From: Diadema setosum
Taxonomy: Eukaryota > Echinodermata > Echinoidea > Diadematoida > Diadematidae
Direction: 5' to 3'
Length of the DNA: 64,000 nt
Assembly (NCBI GenBank): GCA_033980235.1
Contig: CM067064.1
Coordinates: forward strand, 5,373,001 to 5,437,000
Shown: positions 1 through 11,732 of the stretch, one piece after another
Layout: the number at the start of each line of letters is the position of its first letter
Position numbering within the stretch: position 1 is the stretch's first letter
Translations under genes and position numbers: made by a program
Notes under the pieces: model-generated
Told to the model about the DNA's origin: nothing
The model's database searches: none
What the model saw: the letters and a program-made list of their open reading frames with translations, nothing else

Positions 1-77
1 GTGTAAGAAACTTTTTCATTTCAACAACGGGAATGTCCCGTGGTTAGCACGCAAAATGTGATGAAAAACAGGCAAGA

Positions 78-139
78 TGTCTGACTTCGGTGGAGACCTC
101 TCTCCACGTGCGATCTGGCAGATCCGGGCTGCTGTAAGC
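78..139 (+). other. possible short first exon, unrecognised
   Basis: An ATG at 78 opens a frame reading MSDFGGDLSPRAIWQIRAA up to a possible splice donor (GCT followed by gtaagc, intron from 138-140). The composition is more coding-like than the surroundings. There is an in-frame stop just upstream, so it would have to be a first coding exon. I found no partner exon and do not recognise the peptide, so this is only a suggestion. Confidence 0.15.
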
Positions 140-334
140 TGCAGTGATGGGAATCAGCCAGTAATACGTGTGTTTGTATAGATGTGTGTGTACGTGTCTG
201 TGTGTGCATTTCATAGCTCTTCTGCTATGTCAGGTAATGTTTCCACACACACATGCCCTTTCAAGTACATGCTGCCACACTCGCCTTTGCTCTTATGAAC
301 GCACAGGCGTGACGTCCCTTTTTTTTGAAAACGC

Positions 335-480
335 AAGCAATATTGCTTGTGCCGGACAAGCAAAAGGTATTGGCATAAGCAAAAGATTATGCATATGGAT
401 TTAAGCAATTGCTTGAGCTAGACCTTTTGCTAGACGAGCTTGTGCTTTTGCTTGAAGCAATTGCTTACAAGCAATTGCTT
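335..480. repeat. cluster of AAGCAATTGCTT palindromes
   Basis: The 12-base palindrome AAGCAATTGCTT occurs at 403-414, 455-466 and 469-480, with a spaced version AAGCAATATTGCTT at 335-348. AAGCAAAAG/CTTTTGCTT variants lie between them. All copies fall within about 150 bases, so this is an organised short-motif cluster rather than chance. No gene or terminal repeat is visible around it. Confidence 0.6.
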
Positions 481-489
481 GTTTTATGC

Positions 490-2029
490 ATTCGGCCCCA
501 TGTGCATGCGCATGGAAGGTGCAATCATTGCGCTGTCAGGCCCCCGTTGGTTGTCGGTACAAAGAAAATACAAAAAAAAAATGCAACATTGCTCACGTAA
601 GATTCCGTACTTTTGTCCAGGCTTGGTATGGAGCTACAAGTAGAACTCTATATATGACTAAAATATCATCATTCTTGCAACGTGCAGTGACAGAATACGT
701 CAGTTTCCTATGGATGCATTTTATAAAAGTCGGCAGTAGTCGTTTGTGCTCTGATGTGATGCTCGATGTTCCGGCTAAATGAAAAGATCTTGAATTTGGT
801 TAATACCGGATAAAGTAGCTTTCTTTTGATTACTTACCATTAGGGCCTAAATATGAAGTTGTCTTTCGCCAAATGACAACACATAATAAAACGATCTTTT
901 CACATCGCTTCAATAAATGTGTATATTACTTGCGAATCGGAGATGTTGGTTGAATTTTTTTCTCTCTCTCTCTCACGGAAGACATAATATGGTTCTGCTA
1001 AAATATTAAAGTTCATACGGATGAAGTGCTATCATAACTCCATTTTGTCATCACTTCCTATATGCATAATATTTGTTTGTATGTGTTTATACAATATTGG
1101 ACGACTTCGAAACAAGAAATCATGAATGACTTTCTTGAGTGTCAGTCGACGACAATAATGGTTTGTGGATACACATTTAAACTTATGAACCTAACTGGAA
1201 ATCTGATACCAATAAATGCTAGTTGGAACTTAGCTTCTGATGGTTTCTATATCGATCATGAATTTTCATAAAAAGGGACGAGTGTATGCATACAATTATC
1301 GTGTATAACATTTTAAAGTGTATCTTAATACAGCCATGTATATAGGAATTAAACACAATGATTATAGTCCCAATATTTTTTGTAAGACGTTTGAAATATC
1401 GCTCAGCTAGATAACAATAACGACATACTCAATTTGTAATCGAATATGAATTATGGAATCGAAATGAATTATTTTTTAACAACACAAAAGAGAATCTATA
1501 ATCTGGAAAATATTGGACATAGGAAAAAGACAACAAAATACTTATAAAGTTAAAATTGAATACGTCACAGTTGTTAGATCAATTTTCATAATCAAATCGT
1601 TATGACATGATTTTTACCAGTCTTAATGATTGTGACTGGTCGTAAAATAAGGAAAAACATTAATAATTACAGCATTTATGCTGGGTTTAAACTCTAAACT
1701 GTGTCAGAAATTGTACATTTTATTCTTATCTTATTCCAACTAATCCAACCTTGTGCTATAGAGACATATTTTCATATTTAATTGGGCTTCTCTCAAAATT
1801 GTGACCTAGTTTAGTAACCATGTCATGAAGCATTACAACTTTTTGTCCGTTTACTAGTATATAAAAACGTGATTCAACAGTCAAGTAACTAGGAATAGGT
1901 GGCAGGCATAGGTATAGGAATAGGATTTAGGACTTAAGTAGTAGACGGTTAGATTCGTAGGATTGTACTTGAAGGTGCCCACACCTTTGTTAGATCTTGT
2001 AATTGGCGTAGTAATTAATGTATCTCGGC
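490..2029. other. non-coding stretch, nothing recognised
   Basis: AT-rich sequence with a short CT run near 960. I see no exon-like segment, RNA gene or repeat with defined ends. The short ORFs here have no recognisable content. Confidence 0.5.
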
Positions 2030-2500
2030 TTAAAAACGGCGTCAAACTGACGTTTTTTTTTCTTTGCTTATTTTTGTCAAAGTGACGTCTTTTTTCTGTA
2101 CAAATACATGTAAAAAAGGTCGTAAACTGACGTGTAAACCACATGTTTATGACGTTGTTCTTAACGACGTGAATAAACAAAGATAATGGACGTCATTTAA
2201 ACGTCTTAGACTGACGTCAAAATGTCACGTCACGTCAGTGCTGTCGTCAGAAAGACGTCGTACACTGTCGATAAAAATACATCATTTTGCTCAAATGGAA
2301 GACGTCAAAAAGACGTTTTTTATTGTGTCGTCTGTCTGTAAGTGGTCGTACAAAGACGCTTTTCTGACGTCTAAATATGACGTCTTTTTTACGTCTTCCA
2401 TTTGAGCAAAATGACGTATTTTTGTCGACAGTTTACGACGTCTTTCTGACGACAGCGCTGACGTGAAATAGACGTCATTCTGACGTGTCTCTGCTATCAG
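2030..2500. mobile_element. ACGT-rich foldback (MITE-like) element
   Basis: By hand count about 21 ACGT tetramers lie in roughly 450 bases, about nine of them GACGTC, with one perfect TGACGTCA at 2212-2219. The part from about 2215 to 2495 folds back on itself. The left arm (about 2226-2306) and right arm (about 2390-2490) share long matching stretches, including ATTTTGCTCAAATGGAAGACG. The two arms surround a loop of about 90 bases that also carries GACGTC words. This is the structure of a non-autonomous inverted-repeat element. I could not fix its ends or a target-site duplication. TGACGTCA is the consensus binding site of CREB/ATF factors; binding here is inference. Confidence 0.7.
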
Positions 2501-4064
2501 GGTAAAGCTTCCATACCAGTAGCCGTTAATAAGGAGGAAAACGTTCGATCACATTATGACAAAACGATGGTGGATTGGATCTCGAAACATTATACTAGTA
2601 CTTCTTGCAGTATGGATTTAGGCCTTTTTTCCCTTTCAAGAACACAGAGACTGAAAGGGCAAAATAAGAATACAAAGACGTGGTATCTTCAACAGTAAAC
2701 CGAATTACTATGTTTTACTAATTTTTTGTTTTTGTTTTGTTTTTTGTTTTTTAAGCGCAGCAAAAACTCGGCTTCCTTCCGACTTTGAACATACAGGAAG
2801 TTAAATAGGTGTCTAATTGACACACGCTTTTGTGTTTCACATCTTCAAATACAAGTGGTCATGGACCCAGGGCGATGTGTGCGTTGAATAGGACTAATCT
2901 GTAGTACCTTTCTCATCTTTTCTACCACCATGCCGCCTGACACCAAATTGATAGTGCTCCATCATCTGTGATGAAAATTATCATCACAGTACAGTTTTTC
3001 ACCTCGTCGTATAAGGAGTACATCATTTCTGAAGAGGTAACTTAATTCTACTGCCAGAATTGTGCACTATTTTGTTAGTTCTAAATCAAAATCTTGTTTC
3101 ACTTGCCGTTTGCAGTCATTGTACGTATATTGCAATTTAAGTTACTTTGGCAACAAGTGACATACTTTTTGTTGATTGATCATTTCATGGCTGTCATTGC
3201 CATGCATGCATGCGCAATGTTTTGTTACTTGAAACAATTCCTAACGTCATTGTGAAACGAGGGCCTGGCTTTAATGATTAAATTTCAAAAGGAATTTATT
3301 AAGAAAGTAACTAGTTACAATTTAAACACAAAGAATATTGATCTTCTTCAAACACACATGCATGATAAAGCTGACAATCTATTCACAGCCAGTTATGTCT
3401 TCATATAAAGCATCGATCGTGGTCTCCATCGATCCCAGGTATCTGTCATATACCAGTAAGATTCTTCGTACTGATTTACGATCAAATTTTCATTAAATGC
3501 TCATATTTCATGTACTTGGTTAATCTCAATCTAAAATTCCACCAAATTACACTGAAGATGTTGCTACATCCACTTGACATGTGTATCCATTCGTTTAACA
3601 TTAGGATTGGTGTAATGTATTTGCATTGTGAACACGTACACTTTTACTCGGGTCAAGCTAGTTTGATATTTCACCCCATTCGGATGGAACACCTTTTGTT
3701 GGTGTTAATGAACCTACAAGAAAAATTTACCCCAAATATGGTGGATTGAGTAAGTAAGCAGCAATATCAGCAGAACACATTCGTCAAGATTGAGGAAACC
3801 AAGGCACTTTGAAAGGAGCGCCAAACGCGCGACTGCCCGTACGCAGGATCTTCAAAGTCGACAGCGCAACCATCATGACACATTAGCTAGCTGTGTGTAC
3901 ATGGTTACTATGGTAACACAAGTGCCTAATATTTTATCCCGTTACCCTATGCTTCGAGCACAACATTTTCAACAGTAAGATTGCATGCTTGTCTTCTCTA
4001 AACTGTCATCCTTTGAAATGTAATGCAAATATAATGTAATATTTAGTGTATAAAAGGAATTATA
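2501..4064. other. non-coding stretch, nothing recognised
   Basis: AT-rich sequence without exon-like segments, RNA genes or repeats with clear ends. ORFs at 3510-3749 and 3790-3978 show no family features and no convincing splice sites. Confidence 0.5.
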
Positions 4065-4191
4065 GGATGAGGCGGAGAAGGAGAGGTCGAGAGGAAACAG
4101 GAGGAGGTAAAGAGGAATATCACATAAGTAGAGGAAAGGGAAGAGGAAGAGGAGAATATGGTGGAGGAGTATAAGGGGGGGGGGGGGGGCA
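4065..4191. repeat. GGA-rich purine tract ending in a G run
   Basis: Irregular AGG/GAG repeats on the plus strand end in an uninterrupted G run at about 4177-4189. The proline-rich ORFs read from the opposite strand are products of this low-complexity tract. Confidence 0.8.
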
Positions 4192-4559
4192 GAAGGAGTA
4201 GAAGCCATAGAATATGTTTGTGTTCCATTATCGGCAATATATGAGTTTAGAGTCCGGGTATCAAAGTGTTCTAACTATACAAAGAAGGTGATAAAGTTGA
4301 TGGGGGCGAGGTAAAATTTACCAACAATGCAAATGTTTTATTTTCTGTAAAAAAACAAACAAAAACAAAACAAAACTAAACATGATTGAGAAAGATCCCT
4401 ACCCTGCATGAAAAGCCAACTTCTTGCAATGTCTGCAACCCCAATAATGAGACGTTGTCTGGAAATACGGAATTTTACATGATCAGTCTTGGAAAAGGTG
4501 CATTCCAATGTGTTTTAGTGAAATGAGTACCTTGGCAGTGATCGACAGATGATGTCACC

Positions 4560-4655
4560 ATGATGTTTATATACTATATCATATGAATATTATATTTTAC
4601 TTTGTTTCACTTCTTGCTGGATGGAAGAATAAACCGAACTGAACTGAACTGATGT
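4560..4655 (+). mobile_element. LINE-like 3' tail with GAACT repeats
   Basis: A stretch ending in AATAAACC is followed directly by three GAACT pentamers (4637-4651). A short tandem repeat directly after the 3' end is typical of 5'-truncated non-LTR retrotransposons. No coding sequence of the element remains, so the assignment rests on the tail alone. Confidence 0.4.
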
Positions 4656-5295
4656 TTGTATTTTTTTTTTTTTTGCGGTCGTATCAACGTCATAATGATG
4701 GAGAAAAATGGTAGAAAATTATGATAAAATATATGACACCTATATTTACATATTCGTTTGGCCACATAAGGTGATGTTCAGGATATTGCAAGACAAAACA
4801 TTTAATGGTATGTAATTCCAATGAACTAATCCCTCATTGTATTATGAATACATCATATACATTATTGTTGTACAACAAGCACGGTCAAAAAATTAACACC
4901 ATTCCGGTAAAATGAGACAGTCTTTATCTGAAGATTCCTCTTATAATCATAAAACGGACAAAATAGATATCTTACTTTCATACACAGTGATCAGGTGGGT
5001 TTTCTTTTTCTATTCAATGTACATAAGCTCTTCCCTAAGCCCATATGAAAAGTGAGAACATTAATATTTGAGGGGATGCAGCATCTATTCATGACAGATA
5101 TAATGGCTTCGTGTCCAAACTATAACTCACGGAGCACAAACAATGCAAATTCGATTTATTTGTTATGAAAGGGAAAAGATCAGGAATCGTGGTATCAGAA
5201 AAATGAAACGATGTAATCCGACGATGATGCACACGACTGTGACATATTATACCCTAACACACACAAGCGCGAATGTTAAATGTCTCTCGCTCGCA

Positions 5296-5297
<2 letters not shown>

Positions 5298-5342
<45 letters not shown>
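5298..5342. repeat. (CA)n microsatellite
   Basis: An uninterrupted CA dinucleotide run of about 22 units. Confidence 0.95.
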
Positions 5343-5343
<1 letters not shown>

Positions 5344-6359
5344 ATGATATGAACGTGCTGGAATACTTTTATGGTATTGGTTATGATTTGCTACAGCAAG
5401 AAATGTCATCAATTTCATATCCAATTGTATACTGCTTTACATGATCTGCGAGAGAAGAATCCTCCATTATAGGGATTTGGGGGATCTCATTTTCCTCTCA
5501 TGCATCTAGTCGTATTTAAACTAGAAAAAAAATATCAATCGTACGTGACCATTAATTTGGTTGGGCGATACATTCAGGATGTAATGCCTGATGCAAACAT
5601 GAAAGAAATGTCTATAGGATTGTGTCACGTGTAATGCGCTTGTTTGAGAATTCTGTTTGGTTTTGATGAATCTCATTGTCGTGCTGTGCAAATGTCAGAC
5701 GCCACAAGCACTGATTGAGAATCTCAGAACACATGGATTCACGTCATACTGTATCAGCAATCTGTACACCTTGCAGTTAGGTGAAGTAAACGTTATTCAA
5801 TTAACGATAGCTGAAAATAAAAACACAATCAGTAGTTACCACTATTTTTTCCAAAATGTTTACCATTTTTTAGTTGTAACTGTTTTCTAGTAGTAGTAAC
5901 GTACCATTTGTTAGTAGTAACCAAACTTTTTGTTGATAGTAACAATTATGACTATTTCGAAGATTTTTTTATGATAATATGGAGAAATGGAAAGAAAAAT
6001 AGACTAGAAAGTATGTGGAATTACAAAAGGAATAATCTGACCTGACAAGATTTTACTTGTCTACATGTTTAATTCAGCGTCACTTTGACATAAAACATAC
6101 AGGTGTAACTAGGGATGATAGGAGGTATAGAATATCTGAAAGAAGGCACGTGAAACTTCCTTTTTATTAATCATTTCACAAATTTAAAGAATTACGACAG
6201 CATGCCTAACAACTAAACCGTGATATTCATTGGAATGACGTGATACTATTAAACATATTTAAACAGCGTCTAAATTTTCTATTTTAGGGTGAATACCGTT
6301 CGCATAAACACATACCTAAAAACTTTTATAAAGGCTAATACATGTATAGGCCTATTATC
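5343..6359. other. non-coding stretch, nothing recognised
   Basis: AT-rich. There is a minor cluster of TTAGTAGTAAC-like words near 5880-5950. No gene features are seen. Confidence 0.5.
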
Positions 6360-6699
6360 TTAAAGAGGATGGCTAGTAACTGATCAGTGGGAATCAGTGG
6401 AAATGTTGGAGGATGATTGTTCCAATCCTTGTGGATCTACTGTTGTGTGAAAATTATTTGCTTCAGAATGGTCTCATATTCAAGTAATGTGCAGTTTAAT
6501 GTTTCCAGGTTAGCGTGCCTGGTCAGTGACGGGGCATTAATCTGCACATTACTTGAATATGGACCGTTCTGAAGCAAATGATTCTCACACAACAGTAGAT
6601 ATATAATGTACTCTTAAATGAATCCCACAAGGATTGGAACAATCATCCCTCAGCATTCCCACTGACTCCCACTGATCGGTTACTAGCCATCCCCTTTAA
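6360..6699. mobile_element. TTAA-flanked foldback MITE, copy 1
   Basis: The element is bounded by TTAA at 6360-6363 and 6696-6699. Its arms begin AGAGGATGGCTAGTAACTGA on the left and, read from the right end, AGGGGATGGCTAGTAACCGA. They stay complementary for about 140 bases each, including TTGCTTCAGAATGG and CACACAACAGTAGAT, around a short loop near 6510-6535. TTAA target sites are characteristic of piggyBac-superfamily elements. There is no transposase, so it would be a non-autonomous derivative. A second copy lies at 27,365-27,712. Confidence 0.85.
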
Positions 6700-8414
6700 A
6701 AGCCTCAACAAATTATGAACTCACTCTCGACGGACTTTAACACTGGTCACTTTAGTCAAATAAATTGAATGTGTACCGCCAGATAGGCCATGGTCAGTTA
6801 ATGAGTAATTTTCGGTGGGGGGGGGGGGGGGGGGGGATAGCAGGTAACATGGTTTGCATGTTCGAATTTCATATGGTTTTTGTTTTGGATTGTTTGTGCG
6901 AATCACGGCACACTCACACGCGACGTCACAATATGTCATGACCATCAGACTGTTGACCAACTACTTGGTCAAGGTAACTGCCTAAGATTGCATGATTCTT
7001 GTGAACGAGAGTCCACTCCATATCCGAACTGACGTCAGAGGAAGTTCAGTCATGTAAAGGGAATATATTCGGCAAATGACACAGTTTTATGAGTGTCACT
7101 ATATAATGAAAAACATTGTATCAATAAAATTTTGTACTCAAGCACTCTGTTGATTTGTGAGACTACAATTAGTACAATAAGGTGCCAAATGCAATTCAAG
7201 TGTATCACTTATTCTATGAGAAGTGTGACATTTTGACATTTAATAAATTCTTATCTTTTGACGGATGTCAATGAAAGTTGTAATTTTTGTTTGTATGTTG
7301 CTACCCCATGCATCGGGTAAATGCGATTAAATCTTACAGGAGTAATTTTGGAGGATTTATCAACCGTCAATTACGAGAAATAAACAAATCAATATTGCAA
7401 CAAATTTTAAACAAACACGCACCTTAAAGCTACAACTGTTTACCATTGGGAGCAGTGATTTAGAAAATGTTCAAGATATCACATTGATGCGTAGTACGCC
7501 AATTGTGTCACAAAACACCCAAACATTATAAACATTTCGCAATAAAGCCTGAAATATAAGGAGATATCACTATTTTTCCCAATTAACCATAACCGTATAG
7601 ACTTGCATTTTAGAACTATTTTAAAGCACTAAAGCTAGGTTTTTGTTTCATCTGCAAGTGGTAAAAAATGCCTTTAAGAAAGCCATTAAGATGTCTTTTT
7701 TTTTAGTGGTGATAGAGAAGTCCTGACACTATGAGTAAAGTTGAAATTGTCGCTATTTCTTGCTGCTTCTGTGTGAATCCATCCTGAAAAGAAAAAAACA
7801 ACAACAACTAGATAATGATAATAAAAAGAACACACAGCTGATATTCACTCTCCAAAGAGTATTGAAAAACAGATCATCTGTCTGGTACATTTTCACAAAT
7901 AGCACAGAAAAAAGAAGAGTACATTTGAAAAGCTTTCCCGCGCGTCAAAGGAATCAATAGCTCCTCGACCCTACTATCTACGCACAGGTCTGAGAAAACG
8001 GTAATAATAATTGCCCTTTTTAAATGACAGCAATATTTATCTATTATCCTGAAATTTTCGCTAATGGACGGACTCACAATACCTCGAAAGGGTTTGTATT
8101 GCCTTTAGTGAATATGCGAGTATCCTTGAAAAAAAAAACACTAAAAAGATATATACACGCTGAGACAGACTTTTTTGTTCGCTAAGTACCTCGTAATGTG
8201 ATACTTGAAAGTAGAATATTGTTATATCATGGAACTATTCATGTCATACATCCAAAACCAAACCATGGCTGAAACTAGACATTAAAAGGAGTAACTTTTG
8301 ATTCTCTTCTCAGTAACGAAAATGAAACATAGAATATCTGAAACGCCAGGAAGAAAGAACAAAGATACCTGTAGGAGGATTTCTCTCTTCTTTTCAGTTT
8401 GATTTTATTTTCAA
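6700..8414. other. non-coding stretch with a G run
   Basis: A G run occupies about 6817-6836. The rest is AT-rich, and I see no exon-like segment. ORFs at 7760-7960 and 7874-8077 overlap in opposite strands and match nothing I know. Confidence 0.5.
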
Positions 8415-8994
8415 CGTACACTTCGAATTTGTCGTTTGATACTATAACAAATTTTAACTCCTTTGACAACTTTTGACAACTTTTTATCACATTCAATATA
8501 CAGCCGCCGGAAAATAAAAGCTACTGGAGGACATGCCGAAGTATAAAATTAATGGGCACTGTAAGAAGATACAACCTCAGTCAAGTTGTCAGTACCCTAC
8601 CAACCGTGCCTATACTGCAAAGCAATCAACTTCTACCAAATTATTATTTTTTTCTCAAACCACCAAAAATATACTTTGTAAGTTATCACTGTCATAAATG
8701 GGCAAGGATACAATGCAACTTTTCACTTATGTGGTCATTATATATGAATATGAATACAGCGTATTTATATATCACTACATCACTGTTACAAGTGGACAAG
8801 GATGCAAGGCAAACTTTCATTTATCGTTGTTTATGTAATTATGTATGTATATATATATATATATAATTATGACAACGTAAGTCAAAATTTGCCTTGTATC
8901 CTTGCCCACTTGTGACAGTGATGTACACTTCGAATATGTAGTTTAATACCTTAATAAATTTTGACTCCTTTGACAACTTTTGACAACTTTTTAT
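8415..8994. repeat. composite direct and inverted repeat with TA loop
   Basis: A segment of about 73 bases is repeated directly at 8415-8487 and 8921-8994; both copies contain CCTTTGACAACTTTTGACAA. Between them, 8779-8818 and 8884-8923 are inverted copies of a segment containing GTGGACAAGGAT/ATCCTTGCCCAC. They flank a (TA)n loop at about 8846-8865. A third, direct copy of that segment lies near 8680-8720. No coding potential is evident. Confidence 0.7.
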
Positions 8995-9334
8995 TCTTGT
9001 TATTTTTTTAACTTTTGACAACTTATATATATTTATATATACTACAATGCACGTTTTCTTCACGTACCCTAATAAAACAAAGCATTCAGAATAGACAATT
9101 TTTATCATTTTGTCTGATAACATCGTAGAAAGCAGACTGCTTGTCGAGCAATGTGCACACACAATGAAATAAAGGTTAATGTTTGACACAGACGGCAATA
9201 TCAATAGCAACCAACGTAGATGAGACATAAAAAACACTGATAAAGATTAGACATGGAGTATCACATATACAATACAATGATTCATTGATAAATTTAACAT
9301 GAAGATTGATGTTTGAAACACGTGGCAATACTAG

Positions 9335-10974
9335 TATAGGTTTTCCCGCATAATTTCATCAGATTTGCATTCGATTTAACGATGCGTTCATTCAATTTCG
9401 AGTGACTTTGCATGAACATCAAGATCAACCTTCAAAAAAGTAACTAGTTCATTCAATTTAATTTCATTAGCATGCAATATCATGAGTTTCTCAAATAAAC
9501 GTGTAAAAAGGGCGTCAAATTAAAAATGCATGTGTAGCCAACGTGCAGCGCATTCAAATTCCCAACAGCATCGCCGTGAGAAACGTGAAAGAATTCAAAT
9601 TCACGATTAGGCAAATATTTACAACATATTCCACAGTGACATATGGACAGTGTTTTTCGTTGTTTCTTTAAATTGATATATCCTTTATTATTACTCATCT
9701 GTTTGAACAATATGCTATTGTACGGCGAAATGAGACTTTGGCCTTATGGTAGCTAATCTAGCTCGTTAACTCCACTTTAAAACACAAACATGTACATTTC
9801 TTCATACACGACCTTAACACTGCTAGAGAAGAGTATACATGAATATCTCGGATAGGCCCTACTGATAGAATTGGTGGGCGAAGCATTGACAACCAGCAAG
9901 ACAATGTCACTGCACAAGCATCGGTGTTAGATTTAACACCATGGGTGTTCAATTTAACACCGATCAAGTGTTAATAGAGGACCACACCCACAGGTGTAGA
10001 AAATGCACTGTGATGGTGTTGAAAAGTGTTCATCTGACACTTCGTGGTGTTAAATTGACACTGTACCTGGTGATATTTTGACACTGTACTGGTGTTAATT
10101 CAAAAATGACACCACATGGTGTTGATTTGATATTGCTGGTGTTAATATCAATGGTTTAACACCCGTCCAGCTTCAGTAAGAGACCACACCAGCTGGTGTT
10201 ACTGTGGTGTAAATTTGTTTTCACATTTTTTCAACAATCTAGTATTTTAATGTAAAATTCTTGATCGTCTTGTTTAAATTAAAATTCAACAAGAAGTGCA
10301 GTTACTGAGAAACTCTTCAAAAAAAAAAAAGGTTTTATATTTGCAAATACACCCGGAGGTGTAAATTTAACACCATAAATGAGCACCGAGAATTTAACAC
10401 CAGCTCGGTGTTCACTATTTAACACCGGACTTTTTGCAGTGTGGCAACTTGTCACTTGACGTACTGACAGGGAGAAGGTATAGGAATAGAATAAAAATGT
10501 AAATAATGAACGTAGACAGAATTCTGAGATATATCCTTTCTCTTATCTTAAGTTATAACGATATACTGTAATGGAATGAAGTAAAGATAAAAGAAAGGTC
10601 GACAGGCAAGAATACACACAATACAAATAGACTGAACTGAATAAATGATAATGGAATTACAAAATCCAATATATCGCAGCGAAAAAAAAAAGACACTCAA
10701 AACGCGTAGGAACTTTTTTAAGTTGATAGAATTCATGTGCAAAGTGCGAAGTTAGAAGTTCTTATAAAATGAAATTGATTTGGTATTCGGGACGAAATTG
10801 AATGTCTATCCAGCTGGCGTGAAATTGAATGCCAACTTTCAGTCGTTAAATTGGATGAATTTCTCTCTAAATTAAATGAAATAGAATTTAAAAAGAATGA
10901 CATGAAGCGAAATTGAATGCTCAAAGAATTTAAATGAACTGTGAAAATACAGCAGTTGGGCGGGAAAACCTATA
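9335..10974. mobile_element. 1.6-kb element with 15-bp terminal inverted repeats
   Basis: TATAGGTTTTCCCGC at 9335-9349 has an exact inverted copy at 10,960-10,974. Next to the left end, words of the type TTCATTCAATTT recur (9389-9465, with variants to about 9600). Next to the right end, their complements GAAATTGAATG recur (about 10,790-10,920). This makes an inverted set of subterminal repeats. No transposase frame is visible. The GGTGTTAAA element at 9,908-10,441 sits inside it. I could not define a target-site duplication. Confidence 0.6.
9908..10441. mobile_element. GGTGTTAAA-motif element with CACTGCA termini
   Basis: The ends are near-matching inverted repeats: the left begins CACTGCACAAGCATCGGTGT, the right, read inward, CACTGCAAAAAGTCCGGTGT. 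The interior is built from many copies of GGTGTTAA and its complement TTAACACC in both orientations, broken only by an AT-rich patch around 10,205-10,345. It has no ORF of note. The structure fits a non-autonomous DNA transposon whose body expanded from its own terminal motif. No clear target-site duplication was seen. Confidence 0.75.
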
Positions 10975-11108
10975 GTATACTTAAGTAATATGCACAATAG
11001 ACATAACAACACTGTTGAAAAATAGACAGGTAATAACTGGCATTTATACTTTTCAATGATTTCAGTATTCAAGACCTCATCTATAAGTCGAACTATCAAA
11101 ATGCTAAA

Positions 11109-11640
11109 TCATCCAAAGAGAAGACAGGCGAAAATAATAATTCCATAAGTAATTTTATACATAACATGTAATAATTGTTTATATCTTCGTTTTTCCAAAG
11201 TATCTAATGACAAAAGATTGTAGATTGCTGAGGTCGAGTACCTTGGTTCAACCAAAAGGACAGTTTTCAAAACTCTATTTTGAATAATTTGCAACTTTTC
11301 AGAATCCGTTTTTTTTTTCGCAGATTACCCCATAAAACGCTGCAATCATCGAATTTACTCTAAATAAGTACTTACAGCTAGTAACACAGGGAACCTCAGA
11401 TTCATCAATGCGGACTCTCGGCATCTTGTTCCTAATCCTCTTTCTGGAACCTATTAACATCGCTTCTCACTTTTTCACATTCAAAGCAAGTGAGTTTACT
11501 TCCAACCATTGTGACAAGCACGTCAAGTCGTTATTGAGACCTCTTTGTATTTGACCGAGATCCTTGCCAGGTAAATAAAGACATGTATCGTCAGCGTATC
11601 ACTTGATTATAGTAAATTGCCACTGAAAGAAGTGAGAATT
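11109..11640 (-). pseudogene. LINE reverse transcriptase fragment, decayed
   Basis: Read on the minus strand, the segment begins with the reverse-transcriptase active-site motif YADDTCLYL near 11,600. Next come a typical LINE-type stretch (DLTCLSQWLEVNSLALNVKK), then a premature stop, then GSRKRIRNKMPRVRIDESEV. After a frame change the thumb/C-terminal region follows at 11,109-11,294 (LQIIQNRVLKTVLL and LLSLDTLEKRRYKQLLHVMY). This order is that of the RT domain of jockey/CR1-like non-LTR retrotransposons. Stops and frame changes mean it is not functional. It begins just beyond the 3' end of the GPCR gene at 11,733. Confidence 0.85.
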
Positions 11641-11652
11641 GTTATATTCTTT

Positions 11653-11658
11653 TTTATT
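11653..11658 (-). terminator. candidate poly(A) signal for GPCR 1
   Basis: AATAAA on the minus strand, about 75 bases past the stop codon of the receptor at 11,733-13,298. Whether it is used cannot be told from sequence. Confidence 0.45.
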
Positions 11659-11732
11659 CGCTTTGTAATGGAAATGTAGCCTAAGTACGGATGTCATGAT
11701 GGAGAATGTTTTTTTTTTTTTTTTTTGACGTT

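Noticed and set aside
8839..9237. 132-codon minus-strand ORF
   Set aside because: It crosses the composite repeat with the TA loop and has no recognisable domain or conserved start.
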